Source of the DNA: an uncultured Bacteroidota bacterium
GTDB lineage: Bacteria; Bacteroidota; Bacteroidia; Chitinophagales; Chitinophagaceae
Assembly (NCBI GenBank): GCA_903887415.1
Contig: CAISPO010000007.1
Location: 53,366-117,365 of the forward strand
Direction: 5' to 3'
DNA length: 64,000 nucleotides
The notes under the pieces are model-generated. The model searched no databases. It saw only the letters and a list, made by a program, of their open reading frames with translations, and was not told the DNA's origin. The position numbers were made by a program, and so were the translations under genes. Shown here piece by piece: positions 15,912 to 25,575 of the stretch. Numbering within the stretch: position 1 is the first letter of the stretch; each line of letters starts with the position of its first letter.

Positions 15912-16664
15912 ATGCCAAGATATGTATTAGAGGTAATGTACGATGGCACCTGCTTTCACGGTTCGCAGATACAGGGAGATACACCCACTGTGCAACTGGA
16001 GCTGAATAATGCCCTCAGCACTTTGTTTCGGGGCCCGATGCAAACCGTTGGCGCCAGCCGCACAGATGAAGGCGTACATGCCCTTTGCAATTACTACCAC
16101 TTCGACTGGGACGGCGGCCTCAACATGGACCTGAAATATAAGTGCAACGCCATCTTATCGGCAGGGGTAGCAGTAAAGAATGTCTATATCGCAGCAAACC
16201 CGGAATTCAACAGCCGCTTCGATGCTATACGCCGGCAATACAGGTACCGCATCTATGCTAAGAAAGATCCGTTTCTGCACCATAGGGCGCTCTTCTACCC
16301 GTTCACATTGCACCGTGAAACACTGGACAAAACTGCGGAGATCATAAAAGAGTATGAACAGTTTGAATCATTCTCGAAGCGCAATGCACAATCCAAAACA
16401 TTCAACTGCACCATACATCAGTCTTACTGGGAGCAGAAAGGAGAAGAACTGCATTATATTGTGGAGGCCAACCGCTTCTTACGCGGCATGGTGCGTGGGC
16501 TGGTAGGCACACAAATTCACTTTGCGCGCGGTAAAGACCCATTTGAGGATTTCCGGAAAATAATTGAAGCACGTGATTGCACAAAAGCATACTTCAATGT
16601 GGCTGGGCATGGATTGTACCTGGAGCGTATTGTGTACCCGGAAGGAGCGCTGGTAGAGATATGA
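15912..16664 (+). CDS. truA: tRNA pseudouridine(38-40) synthase TruA
   Basis: A 250-residue TruA, the expected size. YDGTCFHGSQIQGDTPTVQ is the N-terminal signature. The catalytic Asp52 lies in GASRTDEGVHA, and the C-terminal motif is RFLRGMVRGLVGTQIHFARGK. The enzyme isomerises uridines at positions 38-40 of the anticodon arm of many tRNAs. It may be co-transcribed with the upstream membrane protein gene, 64 bp away. The start codon follows a heptamer tract, so no ribosome binding site is visible. Confidence 0.95.
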   Translation: MPRYVLEVMYDGTCFHGSQIQGDTPTVQLELNNALSTLFRGPMQTVGASRTDEGVHALCNYYHFDWDGGLNMDLKYKCNAILSAGVAVKNVYIAANPEFNSRFDAIRRQYRYRIYAKKDPFLHHRALFYPFTLHRETLDKTAEIIKEYEQFESFSKRNAQSKTFNCTIHQSYWEQKGEELHYIVEANRFLRGMVRGLVGTQIHFARGKDPFEDFRKIIEARDCTKAYFNVAGHGLYLERIVYPEGALVEI

Positions 16665-16777
16665 TTAGGAGGACTAAATGGGGTGCACCAAAAGAAATTC
16701 CCCCCTTGTGAATCTTGTTTTAATTACTTTTAAACCGCAACCAATTATTTAAATAAATAGAAATAAACCTTAGTTTC

Positions 16778-17413
16778 ATGAGATACCTATTCTGCCCGAT
16801 ATGTTTTTTGATCCTGTCCGTGTTTATGTGCTGCACTAAAAGCACAAAGAAACAGGTAGCCGCTCCTGTTAACCTGAACGCTGATTTTAAAGATTACTTC
16901 AATTATCAGCCGGGCAGCTATTGGGTTTTTATTGACTCACCTAACCTAACGAGGGACAGCTTTTACATAGTATCCTATTTAGACTCACCAGCTTCGCGGA
17001 ACAGTGCCGCAAACGAAGCTGTAAAAATTATTATTAGGGATTCTTCGTTTACATTGGCAGGAGCGCCACTTCGGTATGAAGACTGGACTTTATCATTGAC
17101 TTCGCAGTATTATTCGTTATTGTCTATAGACAGTGTAGGTACCAATTTATTCTTTGATACTCTAACCAGTAATATGCCTTTCAGCACCGACTCATTCAGT
17201 AATGCTTACAGCTACAGATTATGTTCCTATTCACCCACCTTTTCGGTAAATTATGCAACATACAGTACCGTCTATAATGTACTTTCTACGACGAATGGCA
17301 TCAGCAGTATCCTTATGCGTATTAATCATGACAATGGTTTTTTACGAATAAATTTCGGGACCAATACCAGTCGGCGGGATCTATGCCTACTGAGTAGCCA
17401 TGTAGTGCGTTAA
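16778..17413 (+). CDS. Hypothetical lipoprotein
   Basis: A 211-residue protein with a lipoprotein-type signal (hydrophobic run ending SVFMCCTKS). The mature part is rich in Ser, Tyr and Asn, with beta-type patterns such as YQPGSYWVFIDS near residue 45. I do not recognise a family. It stands alone, converging with the response regulator gene. Confidence 0.6.
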   Translation: MRYLFCPICFLILSVFMCCTKSTKKQVAAPVNLNADFKDYFNYQPGSYWVFIDSPNLTRDSFYIVSYLDSPASRNSAANEAVKIIIRDSSFTLAGAPLRYEDWTLSLTSQYYSLLSIDSVGTNLFFDTLTSNMPFSTDSFSNAYSYRLCSYSPTFSVNYATYSTVYNVLSTTNGISSILMRINHDNGFLRINFGTNTSRRDLCLLSSHVVR

Positions 17414-17467
17414 CTGCTTCTCGCTGAAAGGGCAATCAGTAAAAAACACTGAGTTATCCATAACAAA

Positions 17468-17497
17468 GAAGCCCAAAAACATGCGTCTTTGGGCTTC
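17468..17497 (-). terminator. Hairpin terminator between convergent genes
   Basis: A 10-bp perfect stem, GAAGCCCAAA/TTTGGGCTTC, with a 10-base loop. On the minus strand it is followed by TTTGTTAT, so it best serves the response regulator transcript. The plus-strand side lacks a T-run. Confidence 0.6.
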
Positions 17498-17517
17498 GTA
17501 GAAAATATTCAATAATT

Positions 17518-18219
17518 TTATTCCGGCACTACCAGCCTGAAACCATTGCCATGTATGTTCACTATCTCTACACTGCTGTCGTCTTTCAGATATTTACGCA
17601 GCTTGGCAATATAAACATCCATGCTACGGCCATTAAAGTAGGTATCGCTGCCCCATATCCGCTTCAGCGCTGTTTCGCGAGGCAACAGGTCGTTCTTATA
17701 TTCGGACAGCATTAGTAACAGCTCATTTTCTTTTGGAGAAAGCGTATGCGACTCGTTACCGTGCTTCAGTGTGCGTAGCTTGCTGTTGAAGTGATATACA
17801 CCAATGTTGAATTCTATCTGCGAATGTTGTTTTTCATGCAACTCCTGGTTACGTTTCAGCACAGCCTTTATTTTTGAAAGCAGTACATCGCTGTCAAAGG
17901 GCTTCGTGATATAATCATCTGCACCAAGTTTATAGCCGGTGAGGATATCGTCCTTCATGCTCTTTGCAGAGAGGAAAAACAGCGGCACATCAGGATCCAC
18001 GTTCCGGATCTCTTCTGCCAGCGTGAAGCCGTCCATATTAGGCATCATCACGTCAAGCAGGCAAATATCAAAACGCTCACGACGGAAAGCGGCAAGGCCC
18101 AGGATACCGTCGCGCGCCAGCTCTACTACGAAATCATGCAATTCCAGGTAGCTTTTCAGTACCTGGCCGAAGTTAGTATCATCTTCTACTAACAGTATCT
18201 TATTCTTTTCTTTTTCCAT
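17518..18219 (-). CDS. OmpR/PhoB-family response regulator (RprY-like)
   Basis: A 233-residue response regulator. The receiver domain (1-120) has the acidic pocket VEDD, phospho-acceptor Asp56 in LLDVMMPNMDG, and Lys106 in TKPFD. The C-terminal OmpR-type winged helix (about 135-230) shows LSPKENELLLML, the recognition region NGRSMDVYIAKLRKYL, and the wing HGNGFRLVV. No histidine kinase gene is adjacent, so its partner is encoded elsewhere. It resembles the RprY-type regulators common in Bacteroidota; target genes are unknown. Confidence 0.92.
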   Translation of the reverse strand: MEKEKNKILLVEDDTNFGQVLKSYLELHDFVVELARDGILGLAAFRRERFDICLLDVMMPNMDGFTLAEEIRNVDPDVPLFFLSAKSMKDDILTGYKLGADDYITKPFDSDVLLSKIKAVLKRNQELHEKQHSQIEFNIGVYHFNSKLRTLKHGNESHTLSPKENELLLMLSEYKNDLLPRETALKRIWGSDTYFNGRSMDVYIAKLRKYLKDDSSVEIVNIHGNGFRLVVPE

Positions 18220-18292
18220 ATAGTTAGTTAGTGTGTTTTTACAATACGCTCAAATATAATACCACGAATCTGCCCGGCGGTAAAATCTTTTG

Positions 18293-19324
18293 TTAAAAGA
18301 ACCTCGGGCAACTGAATTGTTTGGAGATCCGGTCCTTATTCTTGCCATAAGGACTCTGATAAATAATGGAAAACTCAAGCGCACCATAAGCTGAATTATA
18401 CGGTGCGAGCTGGGAAGTGGTCATATCATAACTGGCCATAAATTGCACGCCGCTTAATTTTATCCCCACTACACCTATAATCGCATCAGCCAGCCTGTCA
18501 TAAGCGCCTAGTATCAGCTCAGTAGGCGCGGCGTTCGCGCCACTGAGTTTTATGCGAAACTGCGCCCCGGCTACCAGCTCCGATGCACCTGTCTGTGTAG
18601 TATAATACACGGATGGGTTTATTAATAACGATGGCCCCGTCTTAAACACAACATCAAGATTGCCGGTAGGCCGCAAGCCCACTACATTGTTGCTTTTATA
18701 AAAGCTCTCTGTCGGCGTGTTAATGTTGGTAGCTCCGCCGCCCAGTTTTATGTAAAGGTTCTCGTTGGGAAAGAAAGCGAGGTTACCGCCGGCCCCAATC
18801 GTATAATAGCTTGTTTTTATGATACCCACTTTTTCTCCATTGGCAAGATGAGTGTTAAACATTACACCGTCCCACTGCTGGTCAAAAGTAAGGTTGTCAT
18901 AATTCACACTGCGTTGCACGGTTGCTCCGGAAAGGCCTAATGAGATCATCGTAAACTCACTAAGCTGCAGGTGATAGGCAAGGTCGCCCTGCACCTGTAG
19001 CAGCGAAAGGTTACCATCGCCCGCCTTGTCATCGAAGAAAACAAGGCCGAGGCCCAGCCAGTTATTATGGTTTACATTCTCCCGGTTGCCACCTACTTTA
19101 CAATCAGCAAAAGCAGAAAACGTATTGTAAGGCACCGGTATAGATGACCACTGTGTGCGGTAATTGGCCCCCACCTGGTAGTCATCGCCGGGCAAAAGTG
19201 CCGTATTAGCAGCATTCAGCAGCAGTGGCGCATTATAATACTGGCTGTAATGTATGCTTTGGCTGATAGCGGTATTGCTGCAAACAATAAAAACAATTAT
19301 AATTAACCAAACTACCTTCTTCAT
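18293..19324 (-). CDS. PorP/SprF-family T9SS outer-membrane protein
   Basis: A 343-residue beta-barrel protein with a signal peptide ending AISQ. The N-terminus HYSQYYNAPLLLNAANTAL, then GANYRTQWSSIPVPYNTFSAFAD, is the diagnostic PorP/SprF pattern, and the rest is strand-rich to the C-terminal aromatic residue FF. SprF-type proteins support delivery of a specific large cargo with a gliding-motility-type C-terminal domain. It lies 31 bp downstream of just such a cargo gene on the same strand, so the two form a likely secretion pair. Confidence 0.93.
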   Translation of the reverse strand: MKKVVWLIIIVFIVCSNTAISQSIHYSQYYNAPLLLNAANTALLPGDDYQVGANYRTQWSSIPVPYNTFSAFADCKVGGNRENVNHNNWLGLGLVFFDDKAGDGNLSLLQVQGDLAYHLQLSEFTMISLGLSGATVQRSVNYDNLTFDQQWDGVMFNTHLANGEKVGIIKTSYYTIGAGGNLAFFPNENLYIKLGGGATNINTPTESFYKSNNVVGLRPTGNLDVVFKTGPSLLINPSVYYTTQTGASELVAGAQFRIKLSGANAAPTELILGAYDRLADAIIGVVGIKLSGVQFMASYDMTTSQLAPYNSAYGALEFSIIYQSPYGKNKDRISKQFSCPRFF

Positions 19325-19355
19325 TCTGCTGACTTTATGGCTGCTTCCTAAATTA

Positions 19356-22300
19356 TTATCTCAACAAGGTAATATTTCCTTTCAATGTTTTCGCAGACCC
19401 ATCAATGAAAGTCGCATTGAGCACATAAGCATATGCGTCTATCGGCTGTGGCTGCCCGTTATATTTGCCATCCCACCCTATGTCCTGGCTTTTGGTCTCG
19501 AAAACAAGCTGCCCCCACCGGTTGAATATTTTCAGGTCGAGCGTTACGATCGCCGCCCCGCGAACATAGAGCACATCGTTTTCTCCATCTCCGTTAGGGC
19601 TAAAGCCTGTAGGCAGCCCCAGTTCAGGCTCTACATCGGCAGGAACTGTTTTACACAATATTGATGGGCAATTGCTGTTGTTGTATGCGGTAAGGCACAC
19701 CTTGTAGTTGCCGGTCTTCGTGTATTGGTGCACCGGGTTCACATCCGTACTTGCCGTGTTATCGCCAAAGTCCCAGGTATATCGGGTAGCATTCAGGGAC
19801 AGATTGGTAAATGAGGTAGGCACATTGGGCGTAGGAGTGAGCGGTACAAAAGAGAAATTTGCTACCGGCAACGGTAATACATGTATGATCTCCGTTACCG
19901 TATCCCCGCCATTGCAGGCGCCGGAGTTAAGGGCTATCAGTGTTATCGTATCTATACCCACACTGTCATAAGTAAAGGTAGGCAGCGGATCAGTGGAAGA
20001 CTGGCCATTGCCATAATACCAGGTAGTTGTGGTTGCATTAGTAGCCCCTCCCGATGGTGTAAACGGCGTACCCGCACATATGGAATCAGGAATAATAAAG
20101 TGCGCAGAAACCCTTTGGTTATAAATATGCACCTGTTCTGTGAGCGTGTCGGGTGAATGACAGGCGCTGTCGTTCGACATTACCAATGTTATGGTATAAG
20201 TACCGGTATCTGCATAGTTCTGTACCGGCGGATTTATACCCGTAAATACCGAACCATTGCCAAACCACCACTGGTAAACAGATGTACCTGAAGTATGATC
20301 GACTGATGTATTGGTGATAGTGACCGTATAAGGCCCGCAGCTATCGGTAACTGTAGTTGTGAATCCCGGAGTAATATAGTTAGTATCCACCCGGATCACG
20401 AGGTACGCAGTATCATTTGTCACGAAACAGGCGTTGGAATTGGCTGCTGACAGCGACACTGTATAAGTGCCCGATGCGGTAAAAGTGTGCGTTGGCGAGT
20501 AAGAAGTGTCTATAGCACTGCCATCTCCGAAATTCCAGACAAAGGAAAGGCCGTTATTTGAAGTGTTCGTAAAATTAACGGTCAATGGTGCGCAGCCGCT
20601 GGTGCTTGGCCCGGCCGTAATAATAGCCTGTACGGGCCCTATGTTGAAGGCGATCTTTAACGCTGCCTCATTGCAGTTCTGGCTCATATCGGTAGGAGCC
20701 CACACACCTGCCGTGGTTGGAAATGGTGGCCCCGCAGTGCCGCCGCAGTTTGCACATATTGCCTGGTATATGATGCCATGTTTATCGAAACGGCTGGTGC
20801 CGCCATCCACATGCTCCCCAAAGCCGCCAGGGGCATTACGCCCGTAAAAAGTAGCATACCGGAGCGAGGCCAGGTCTGCGCCAAACACAATAAAATAGAA
20901 GTCATACCCATCTGTCGTGCTCTGGTATGCGTCTGAGGTTATTGGCATCCCGGTAGTAGTGCCGCTATGGGCCAGGCCAGGCGCCGCAGCGCCCATGATG
21001 TTGCCGCCCCACCCTGAAATGTACACGTTATTGCAAGTGTCAACAAGGAAGGCAACAGGAGAAATATCTGTATGGGCAGCGTCGCCAGTGCCATAAACAG
21101 TAGAGATAAGATCATTGCCCAGGTTGCTGTCTATTTTCATTACAAACTGGCTCGAATTTGGATTGGTGTAAACACCTCCCGTTACCGGGAATGCGCCGCC
21201 CAGCGATTGCCCCATCACCCATACCGTACCCAGGTTGTCTATTTGTATCCCATAAACCTGGTCGAAATGCGAAGTACCCACAAAGGTGCCTTTCTGCAAA
21301 GTGTAGGGCGGGCTGTTCCGGAATTTCAAAATAAATCCATCGGAAGAATCGCCCATATACGTAGTTTGCCAGCAGCCGGGAACCGTGGGGAAATTTGTGC
21401 TGTTTGTTCCGCCCGCAATATAAAAGGAGGTCTGGTTAGGATTGAAAGTGAGTACATAGCCCGCATCATCGCCATTGCCGCCTATATAAGAGCTCCACAA
21501 AAGTGTGCTGAGTGTGCTGTTCAGTTTAAATGCAACGCCATCCAGCATACCACCCCCATAGGTTGTAGAAAGGGCGCCAGGCGTAGTAGGGAAATCGCTG
21601 GATGTAGTATTGCCGGTAACGTATATATTCCCTGCATTGTCCACCTGCACCTCGCTGCGCGCGTCGTCGCCATAATTCCATTTCAGGTGGCCATAACCCA
21701 CTTCTGTTGAGTCGAAGTTTACGCCGTCATCAGTGGTGCCGCCCATATACGTAGATGCCAGCAGTGAGGTACCCGTGGAGTTCATCTTGCTGACGATTAT
21801 ATCCCACCCGCCGTGGTTCGCAGTCTGGAACGCCCCGGCGGTAACCGGAAAATCTGTAGAGTGCGTTCTTCCCGCAACAATAAGGTTATCAGAAGCATCA
21901 ACAATAACGCTGTGCGGGCGCTCATTGGCGCTGCCGCCAAGATAGGTTGCATAAATTCGGGAAACACCGTCCGGGCTCAGTTTCATAATACCAATGTCCG
22001 CGGCATACTCGATTGCCGAATTGCCCTGCCCGCCGCCAAAAGTGCTCTGGTAGGCACCGGGACTAACCGGGTAAGAGCCGCCCAGGCCGCCTGCAGCTAC
22101 CGAAAGCGCGTTAACCAGGCCTGCCAGGTAGAAATCGCCAGCGTTATCATAAGTAGCCGTAAAGCCCCAGTTATCAGCGGTAGAGCCGGTAAATGAGCAC
22201 CAGAAAGCAATGGTAGGATCAATGATCAGTTGCGCAGAATGGTCATAATCGTTCGGAAAATCGAAGGTGACTTTGTTGTTCTTCAGGTGATAATTACACG

Positions 22301-22931
22301 CAACTTCTGTCTTATTGCCGTTAATGTATTGAAAGGCATTGGGCTTCATTTCCACTACCTGCCCCACTGAAGTGTTTATGTGCAGGTTGCCTTCCTTTAT
22401 ATACATCCGGTCTGGCCCCTCGAAATTCAGCTTTATCTGGGACACGTCAGAACCGGGCTGCACAAAAAACTCATAGACCAGCGAGCCCACCTCCGATGTC
22501 ACATGCATATTAATGCCGGGATAAAGATCGTTGTAATCCAGCGACTGGTAAGGGTGTATGCCCGTTTTCCAGCGCTTAGGGTCGTTGCCGTAATAGTAGT
22601 TGTAGTAATTCTTTTGTGGCTTGTTGCCGGTGATCTCCGGCTGCATATTGGCGCCTTCAAAGGTCATCTTATAGACGTGGAATTTCATGGTGGGTGTGTC
22701 CAGTTCCCCCAGGTGCACAGAGTCTATCCTTCTGCCATTGGCAGGGTCGCACAGCAGGTAACGGAAGCCGTCATTTTCAATGTAAACCTCCCCTGCAAGG
22801 CTTATAGCTTTATATTTGAACCAGCTTCCCCATTGGCCCTGGTTCTCCACAAACTCAGCAGCAGCCTGCGAATAAGCAGTATGTGCAATAGCCGACAGGA
22901 AGCAGCATAGCAGTAAATAACGCGCTTTCAT
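19356..22931 (-). CDS. Large secreted SBBP/PKD protein with gliding-motility C-terminal domain
   Basis: A 1191-residue T9SS cargo protein. The signal peptide ends AYSQ. Residues about 25-240 form the N-terminal domain typical of such proteins (FVENQGQWGSWFKYKA). Beta-propeller SBBP-type repeats follow (ATYLGGSANERPHSVIVDA, then TDFPVTAGAFQ, repeated several times) to about residue 770. Four PKD-like domains with WNFGDGSAIDTSYSPTHTF or WDFGDNTASTDVNPVHQY patterns come next. The last ~85 residues (GFSPNGDGENDVLYV, then LKIFNRWGQLVFE, then GWDGKYNGQ) are the gliding-motility-type T9SS signal. It is transcribed ahead of its probable SprF partner. A cell-surface adhesin-like role is likely. Confidence 0.93.
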   Translation of the reverse strand: MKARYLLLCCFLSAIAHTAYSQAAAEFVENQGQWGSWFKYKAISLAGEVYIENDGFRYLLCDPANGRRIDSVHLGELDTPTMKFHVYKMTFEGANMQPEITGNKPQKNYYNYYYGNDPKRWKTGIHPYQSLDYNDLYPGINMHVTSEVGSLVYEFFVQPGSDVSQIKLNFEGPDRMYIKEGNLHINTSVGQVVEMKPNAFQYINGNKTEVACNYHLKNNKVTFDFPNDYDHSAQLIIDPTIAFWCSFTGSTADNWGFTATYDNAGDFYLAGLVNALSVAAGGLGGSYPVSPGAYQSTFGGGQGNSAIEYAADIGIMKLSPDGVSRIYATYLGGSANERPHSVIVDASDNLIVAGRTHSTDFPVTAGAFQTANHGGWDIIVSKMNSTGTSLLASTYMGGTTDDGVNFDSTEVGYGHLKWNYGDDARSEVQVDNAGNIYVTGNTTSSDFPTTPGALSTTYGGGMLDGVAFKLNSTLSTLLWSSYIGGNGDDAGYVLTFNPNQTSFYIAGGTNSTNFPTVPGCWQTTYMGDSSDGFILKFRNSPPYTLQKGTFVGTSHFDQVYGIQIDNLGTVWVMGQSLGGAFPVTGGVYTNPNSSQFVMKIDSNLGNDLISTVYGTGDAAHTDISPVAFLVDTCNNVYISGWGGNIMGAAAPGLAHSGTTTGMPITSDAYQSTTDGYDFYFIVFGADLASLRYATFYGRNAPGGFGEHVDGGTSRFDKHGIIYQAICANCGGTAGPPFPTTAGVWAPTDMSQNCNEAALKIAFNIGPVQAIITAGPSTSGCAPLTVNFTNTSNNGLSFVWNFGDGSAIDTSYSPTHTFTASGTYTVSLSAANSNACFVTNDTAYLVIRVDTNYITPGFTTTVTDSCGPYTVTITNTSVDHTSGTSVYQWWFGNGSVFTGINPPVQNYADTGTYTITLVMSNDSACHSPDTLTEQVHIYNQRVSAHFIIPDSICAGTPFTPSGGATNATTTTWYYGNGQSSTDPLPTFTYDSVGIDTITLIALNSGACNGGDTVTEIIHVLPLPVANFSFVPLTPTPNVPTSFTNLSLNATRYTWDFGDNTASTDVNPVHQYTKTGNYKVCLTAYNNSNCPSILCKTVPADVEPELGLPTGFSPNGDGENDVLYVRGAAIVTLDLKIFNRWGQLVFETKSQDIGWDGKYNGQPQPIDAYAYVLNATFIDGSAKTLKGNITLLR

Positions 22932-23130
22932 TATAGTATTTTGATAATTATGATAGTAAATTTAACCTTTTTCTAATAAATAGACAGGAAAATAAACAAA
23001 AAAGTAAGGCAGAAATAAAAAAAGTAACACTCAGGAGCAAAATCAACTAAAAGAGCGGCACTATAAAAACAGGCAAACCGCCTTAACCGAAAAAAATAGC
23101 GCTGCTGAAAATGAAGAATACCAAATAAAA

Positions 23131-23163
23131 AGCCCTGCTCCGGATACCGGAGCAGGGCTTTTC
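23131..23163. terminator. Strong bidirectional intrinsic terminator
   Basis: A 13-bp perfect stem, AGCCCTGCTCCGG/CCGGAGCAGGGCT, with a 3-base loop is flanked by A-run and T-run. It serves the small gene to its right, reading leftward, and can also work from the left. Confidence 0.93.
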
Positions 23164-23182
23164 TTCCTTTTTTTAAAATGAC

Positions 23183-23389
23183 TTAGAAGCCTTTCTTAGC
23201 TACGCCGTCCTTAATAGCCTGCAGTGCCTTGGCTTCGCTCATGATAGCAGCCATCTTGTTTCCTTTGCCATCATTGCCGCCAGCCATATAGCCGCCCTTG
23301 GCTGTTTTGGTGATCACTGCGTCCTGCATTGGAACGTTCTTTTCTTTTGTCTTAAGGCAATAAGCCTTTATCATTTTTGAAGTGTCCAT
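23183..23389 (-). CDS. Small basic conserved protein (68 aa)
   Basis: A 68-residue Lys- and Met-rich protein. YCLKTKEKNVPMQDAVITKT faintly resembles the small zinc-ribbon-type DUF5679 family, but only one cysteine remains, so metal binding is unlikely. GGYMAGGNDGKGNKMAAIM is the other recognisable stretch. It has its own strong terminator, which suggests a well expressed single gene. The function is unknown. Confidence 0.65.
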   Translation of the reverse strand: MDTSKMIKAYCLKTKEKNVPMQDAVITKTAKGGYMAGGNDGKGNKMAAIMSEAKALQAIKDGVAKKGF

Positions 23390-23556
23390 GTGTTTATTTT
23401 TTAGTTGTTAGGAGGAAAATTTAAATAACGTGACACAATCTAATAACTTTTTCATAAAAAGTATATATACAAGCCAACAATTTTTTACTTCTCCCCAGCT
23501 TGTTCACATTTACCGGCATTTTTTGCCATTCGCCGGATTATCTCTCCATTAAAACG

Positions 23557-23585
23557 GCAGAGACGTTGCAATGCAACGTCTCTAC
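23557..23585. repeat. gtagagacg-type inverted repeat, second copy
   Basis: The arms AGAGACGTTGCA (23559-23570) and TGCAACGTCTCT (23572-23583) pair perfectly around one base. The outer bases continue the stem with one mismatch. It shares the outer arms of the palindrome at 2465-2492 but has a different core. Confidence 0.75.
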
Positions 23586-23607
23586 GTACAAATGTATTTT
23601 TCACGCC

Positions 23608-23664
23608 ACTCACTCCACTTCACCCGCTCCCGGATTACGTAACTCACTCCACCTCACCCGCTCC
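23608..23664. repeat. Direct repeat of a 23-bp CACCCGCTCC element
   Basis: Two 23-bp copies, at 23608-23630 and 23642-23664, differ at a single Y position and are spaced 34 bp. The inner part TCACCCGCTCCTTTRGAG also occurs in reverse complement at 47829-47852, so the element is dispersed. It lies downstream of sucC. The rest of the 23390-23707 gap holds no gene. Confidence 0.6.
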
Positions 23665-23707
23665 TTTAGGAGTTCACCTTAGAAGGAGCGCAGCTCGCGG
23701 GGAGCGG

Positions 23708-24928
23708 TCAATTCGCATTCACTGCCTTCTGCACCAGGTCAGCAGCCTCACTGAGGAGGATAGCCGATTGCACCTTCAGGCCTGAGTTTACGATCAGTTC
23801 CTTGGCCACTTCGGCATTGGTGCCCTGCAGGCGCACTATTATCGGTATGTTTATATTGCCCAGGTTCTTATAAGCCTCGATCACACCCGAAGCTACGCGA
23901 TCGCAACGCACGATGCCGCCGAAGATATTGATGAGTATTGCTTTTACATGCGGGTCTTTCATGATGATGCGGAAACCAGCTTCTACCGTCTGTGCATTGG
24001 CGCTGCCGCCTACGTCCAGGAAGTTAGCTGGCTCACCGCCTGCCAGCTTTATCATATCCATGGTAGCCATGGCCAGGCCTGCGCCGTTCACCATGCAGCC
24101 CACGTTACCATCCAGCTTCACATAGTTCAGGTTAAACTCGCCTGCTTCTACCTCTGTTGGGTCTTCTTCGCTCTTGTCGCGCATGTCTGCCAGGTCCGGG
24201 TGGCGCATGAGGGCGTTGTCGTCCAGGTTCATTTTGCAGTCAACGGCCAGTATCTTATCGTCACTTGATTTGAACAGCGGGTTGATCTCCAGCATAGAGC
24301 AGTCGAGGCCCACATAGGCATCATACAGATTGGCAACAAACTTCACCATGTTCTTGAACGCAGTACCGCTCAGCCCGAGGTTGAACGCGATCTTCCGCGC
24401 CTGGAACGCCTGCAGCGGAAAGCCCGGCTGCACCCACTCCTTATAGATAAGCTCCGGAGTATCGTGTGCTACGGTCTCAATGTCCATACCACCCTGTGTG
24501 CTGTACATGATCACGTTCTGCTTCTTGGCACGGTCCAGCAGCACCGACATATAAAACTCCTTGCGGTCGCTAGGCCCATCGTAATACATATCCTGGGCTA
24601 TAAGTATCTTATTTACTTTCTTGCCAGCCGGGCCAGTCTGTATGGTCACCAGCGTATGGCCCAGAATGTTTTTGGCTACCCGCTCCACGTCCTCTGCACT
24701 CTTCACTACCTGCACCCCACTCTGGTCGGGCACCTCTACCATACGGCCCTTGCCGCGGCCACCCGCATGTATCTGCGCCTTGATCACGGCAAACTTCGTT
24801 CCGTTCTCCGCCGCCATGGTCTTATATGCGTTCACCGCATCATCCACTTTAGATACGGCTATGCCTTCCTGTACAGGAACTTTATAGTGCTTCAGTAGTT
24901 CTTTAGCCTGGTATTCGTGCAAGTTCAT
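23708..24928 (-). CDS. sucC: Succinate-CoA ligase (ADP-forming) beta subunit
   Basis: A 406-residue SucC. The N-terminus MNLHEYQAKELLKHY is diagnostic. The ATP-grasp region has KAQIHAGGRGKGRMV, and the C-terminal CoA/subunit-interface motif is NIFGGIVRCDRVA. With SucD it makes succinate, ATP and CoA from succinyl-CoA in the TCA cycle. sucD is not in this window, so the two subunits are encoded apart here, which is common in Bacteroidota. The gene is monocistronic by spacing. Confidence 0.97.
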   Translation of the reverse strand: MNLHEYQAKELLKHYKVPVQEGIAVSKVDDAVNAYKTMAAENGTKFAVIKAQIHAGGRGKGRMVEVPDQSGVQVVKSAEDVERVAKNILGHTLVTIQTGPAGKKVNKILIAQDMYYDGPSDRKEFYMSVLLDRAKKQNVIMYSTQGGMDIETVAHDTPELIYKEWVQPGFPLQAFQARKIAFNLGLSGTAFKNMVKFVANLYDAYVGLDCSMLEINPLFKSSDDKILAVDCKMNLDDNALMRHPDLADMRDKSEEDPTEVEAGEFNLNYVKLDGNVGCMVNGAGLAMATMDMIKLAGGEPANFLDVGGSANAQTVEAGFRIIMKDPHVKAILINIFGGIVRCDRVASGVIEAYKNLGNINIPIIVRLQGTNAEVAKELIVNSGLKVQSAILLSEAADLVQKAVNAN

Positions 24929-25100
24929 TTTGAGCGTATTTTTTTGTGGGGCGAAGGTAATAATTAATGTGGGAATTTGAAGATGGGGGACAAATGAAAT
25001 AAATTATCGCTTTAACATACATTCAGCGCCAATCAAATAACATGGTAAATAAAGTGCGTAAACATGCGATATCATCTGTGATTTTTCATCACGTTTTGTT

Positions 25101-25523
25101 TTATCGGTGTTTAAGAAGCGATACTACCAGCGCTACTATTGCCAGCAATAAGCCCGCAACAGCAATAGAAAAAGTATATGGTTTAAAAACAAGTTCAAGT
25201 TTATTCAATTGTAGCTGCTGCTCTTTTACTTTTCTGTCCACATCCCATCTTTTTCGTCTATCTGCGAAGCTATCTGTATAATAAAATGACTCTCCTTTAT
25301 CGGTTATTCTCCACACACCAATTTTTTCACCAGGGAAATACTCTATAAAACCCGCATCGGTAAATATTGTAAATACATGTCTCAATGTCATCATTGGGAA
25401 ATTGAAGAAATGTTCTTTAAGATATGCTTCTTTATCCGATTCTTCAAATATCGCATGCGGGTCATTCAAGACTATCTTATTTGCAAATCTCGCTAAAACT
25501 ATATCGCATTCCTGTTCTAACAT
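25101..25523 (-). CDS. Small membrane-anchored winged-helix-like protein of unknown function
   Basis: A 140-residue protein from the ATG at 25523. A longer frame to 25643 would run through the divergent gene's start, so I reject it. The middle FPMMTLRHVFTIFTDAGFIEYFPG, then WRITDKGESFYY, has the look of a winged helix. A charged stretch with RRKRWDVDRKVKEQQLQL precedes a C-terminal hydrophobic anchor (about residues 113-136). It may be a DNA- or protein-binding domain held at the membrane. I recognise no family. It diverges from the next gene around an inverted repeat. Confidence 0.6.
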   Translation of the reverse strand: MLEQECDIVLARFANKIVLNDPHAIFEESDKEAYLKEHFFNFPMMTLRHVFTIFTDAGFIEYFPGEKIGVWRITDKGESFYYTDSFADRRKRWDVDRKVKEQQLQLNKLELVFKPYTFSIAVAGLLLAIVALVVSLLKHR

Positions 25524-25529
25524 GGGATA

Positions 25530-25557
25530 CAAACATACATGTTTTTGAGTATGTTTG
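25530..25557. promoter_or_regulatory. Divergent -7 boxes forming an inverted repeat
   Basis: CAAACATA (25530-25537) and TATGTTTG (25550-25557) are exact reverse complements 12 bp apart. Each is a TAnnTTTG box for one of the two divergent genes. The leftward box is six bases from its ATG. The same symmetry could be a shared operator. Confidence 0.45.
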
Positions 25558-25575
25558 CACTCTAAAAAAATCGCT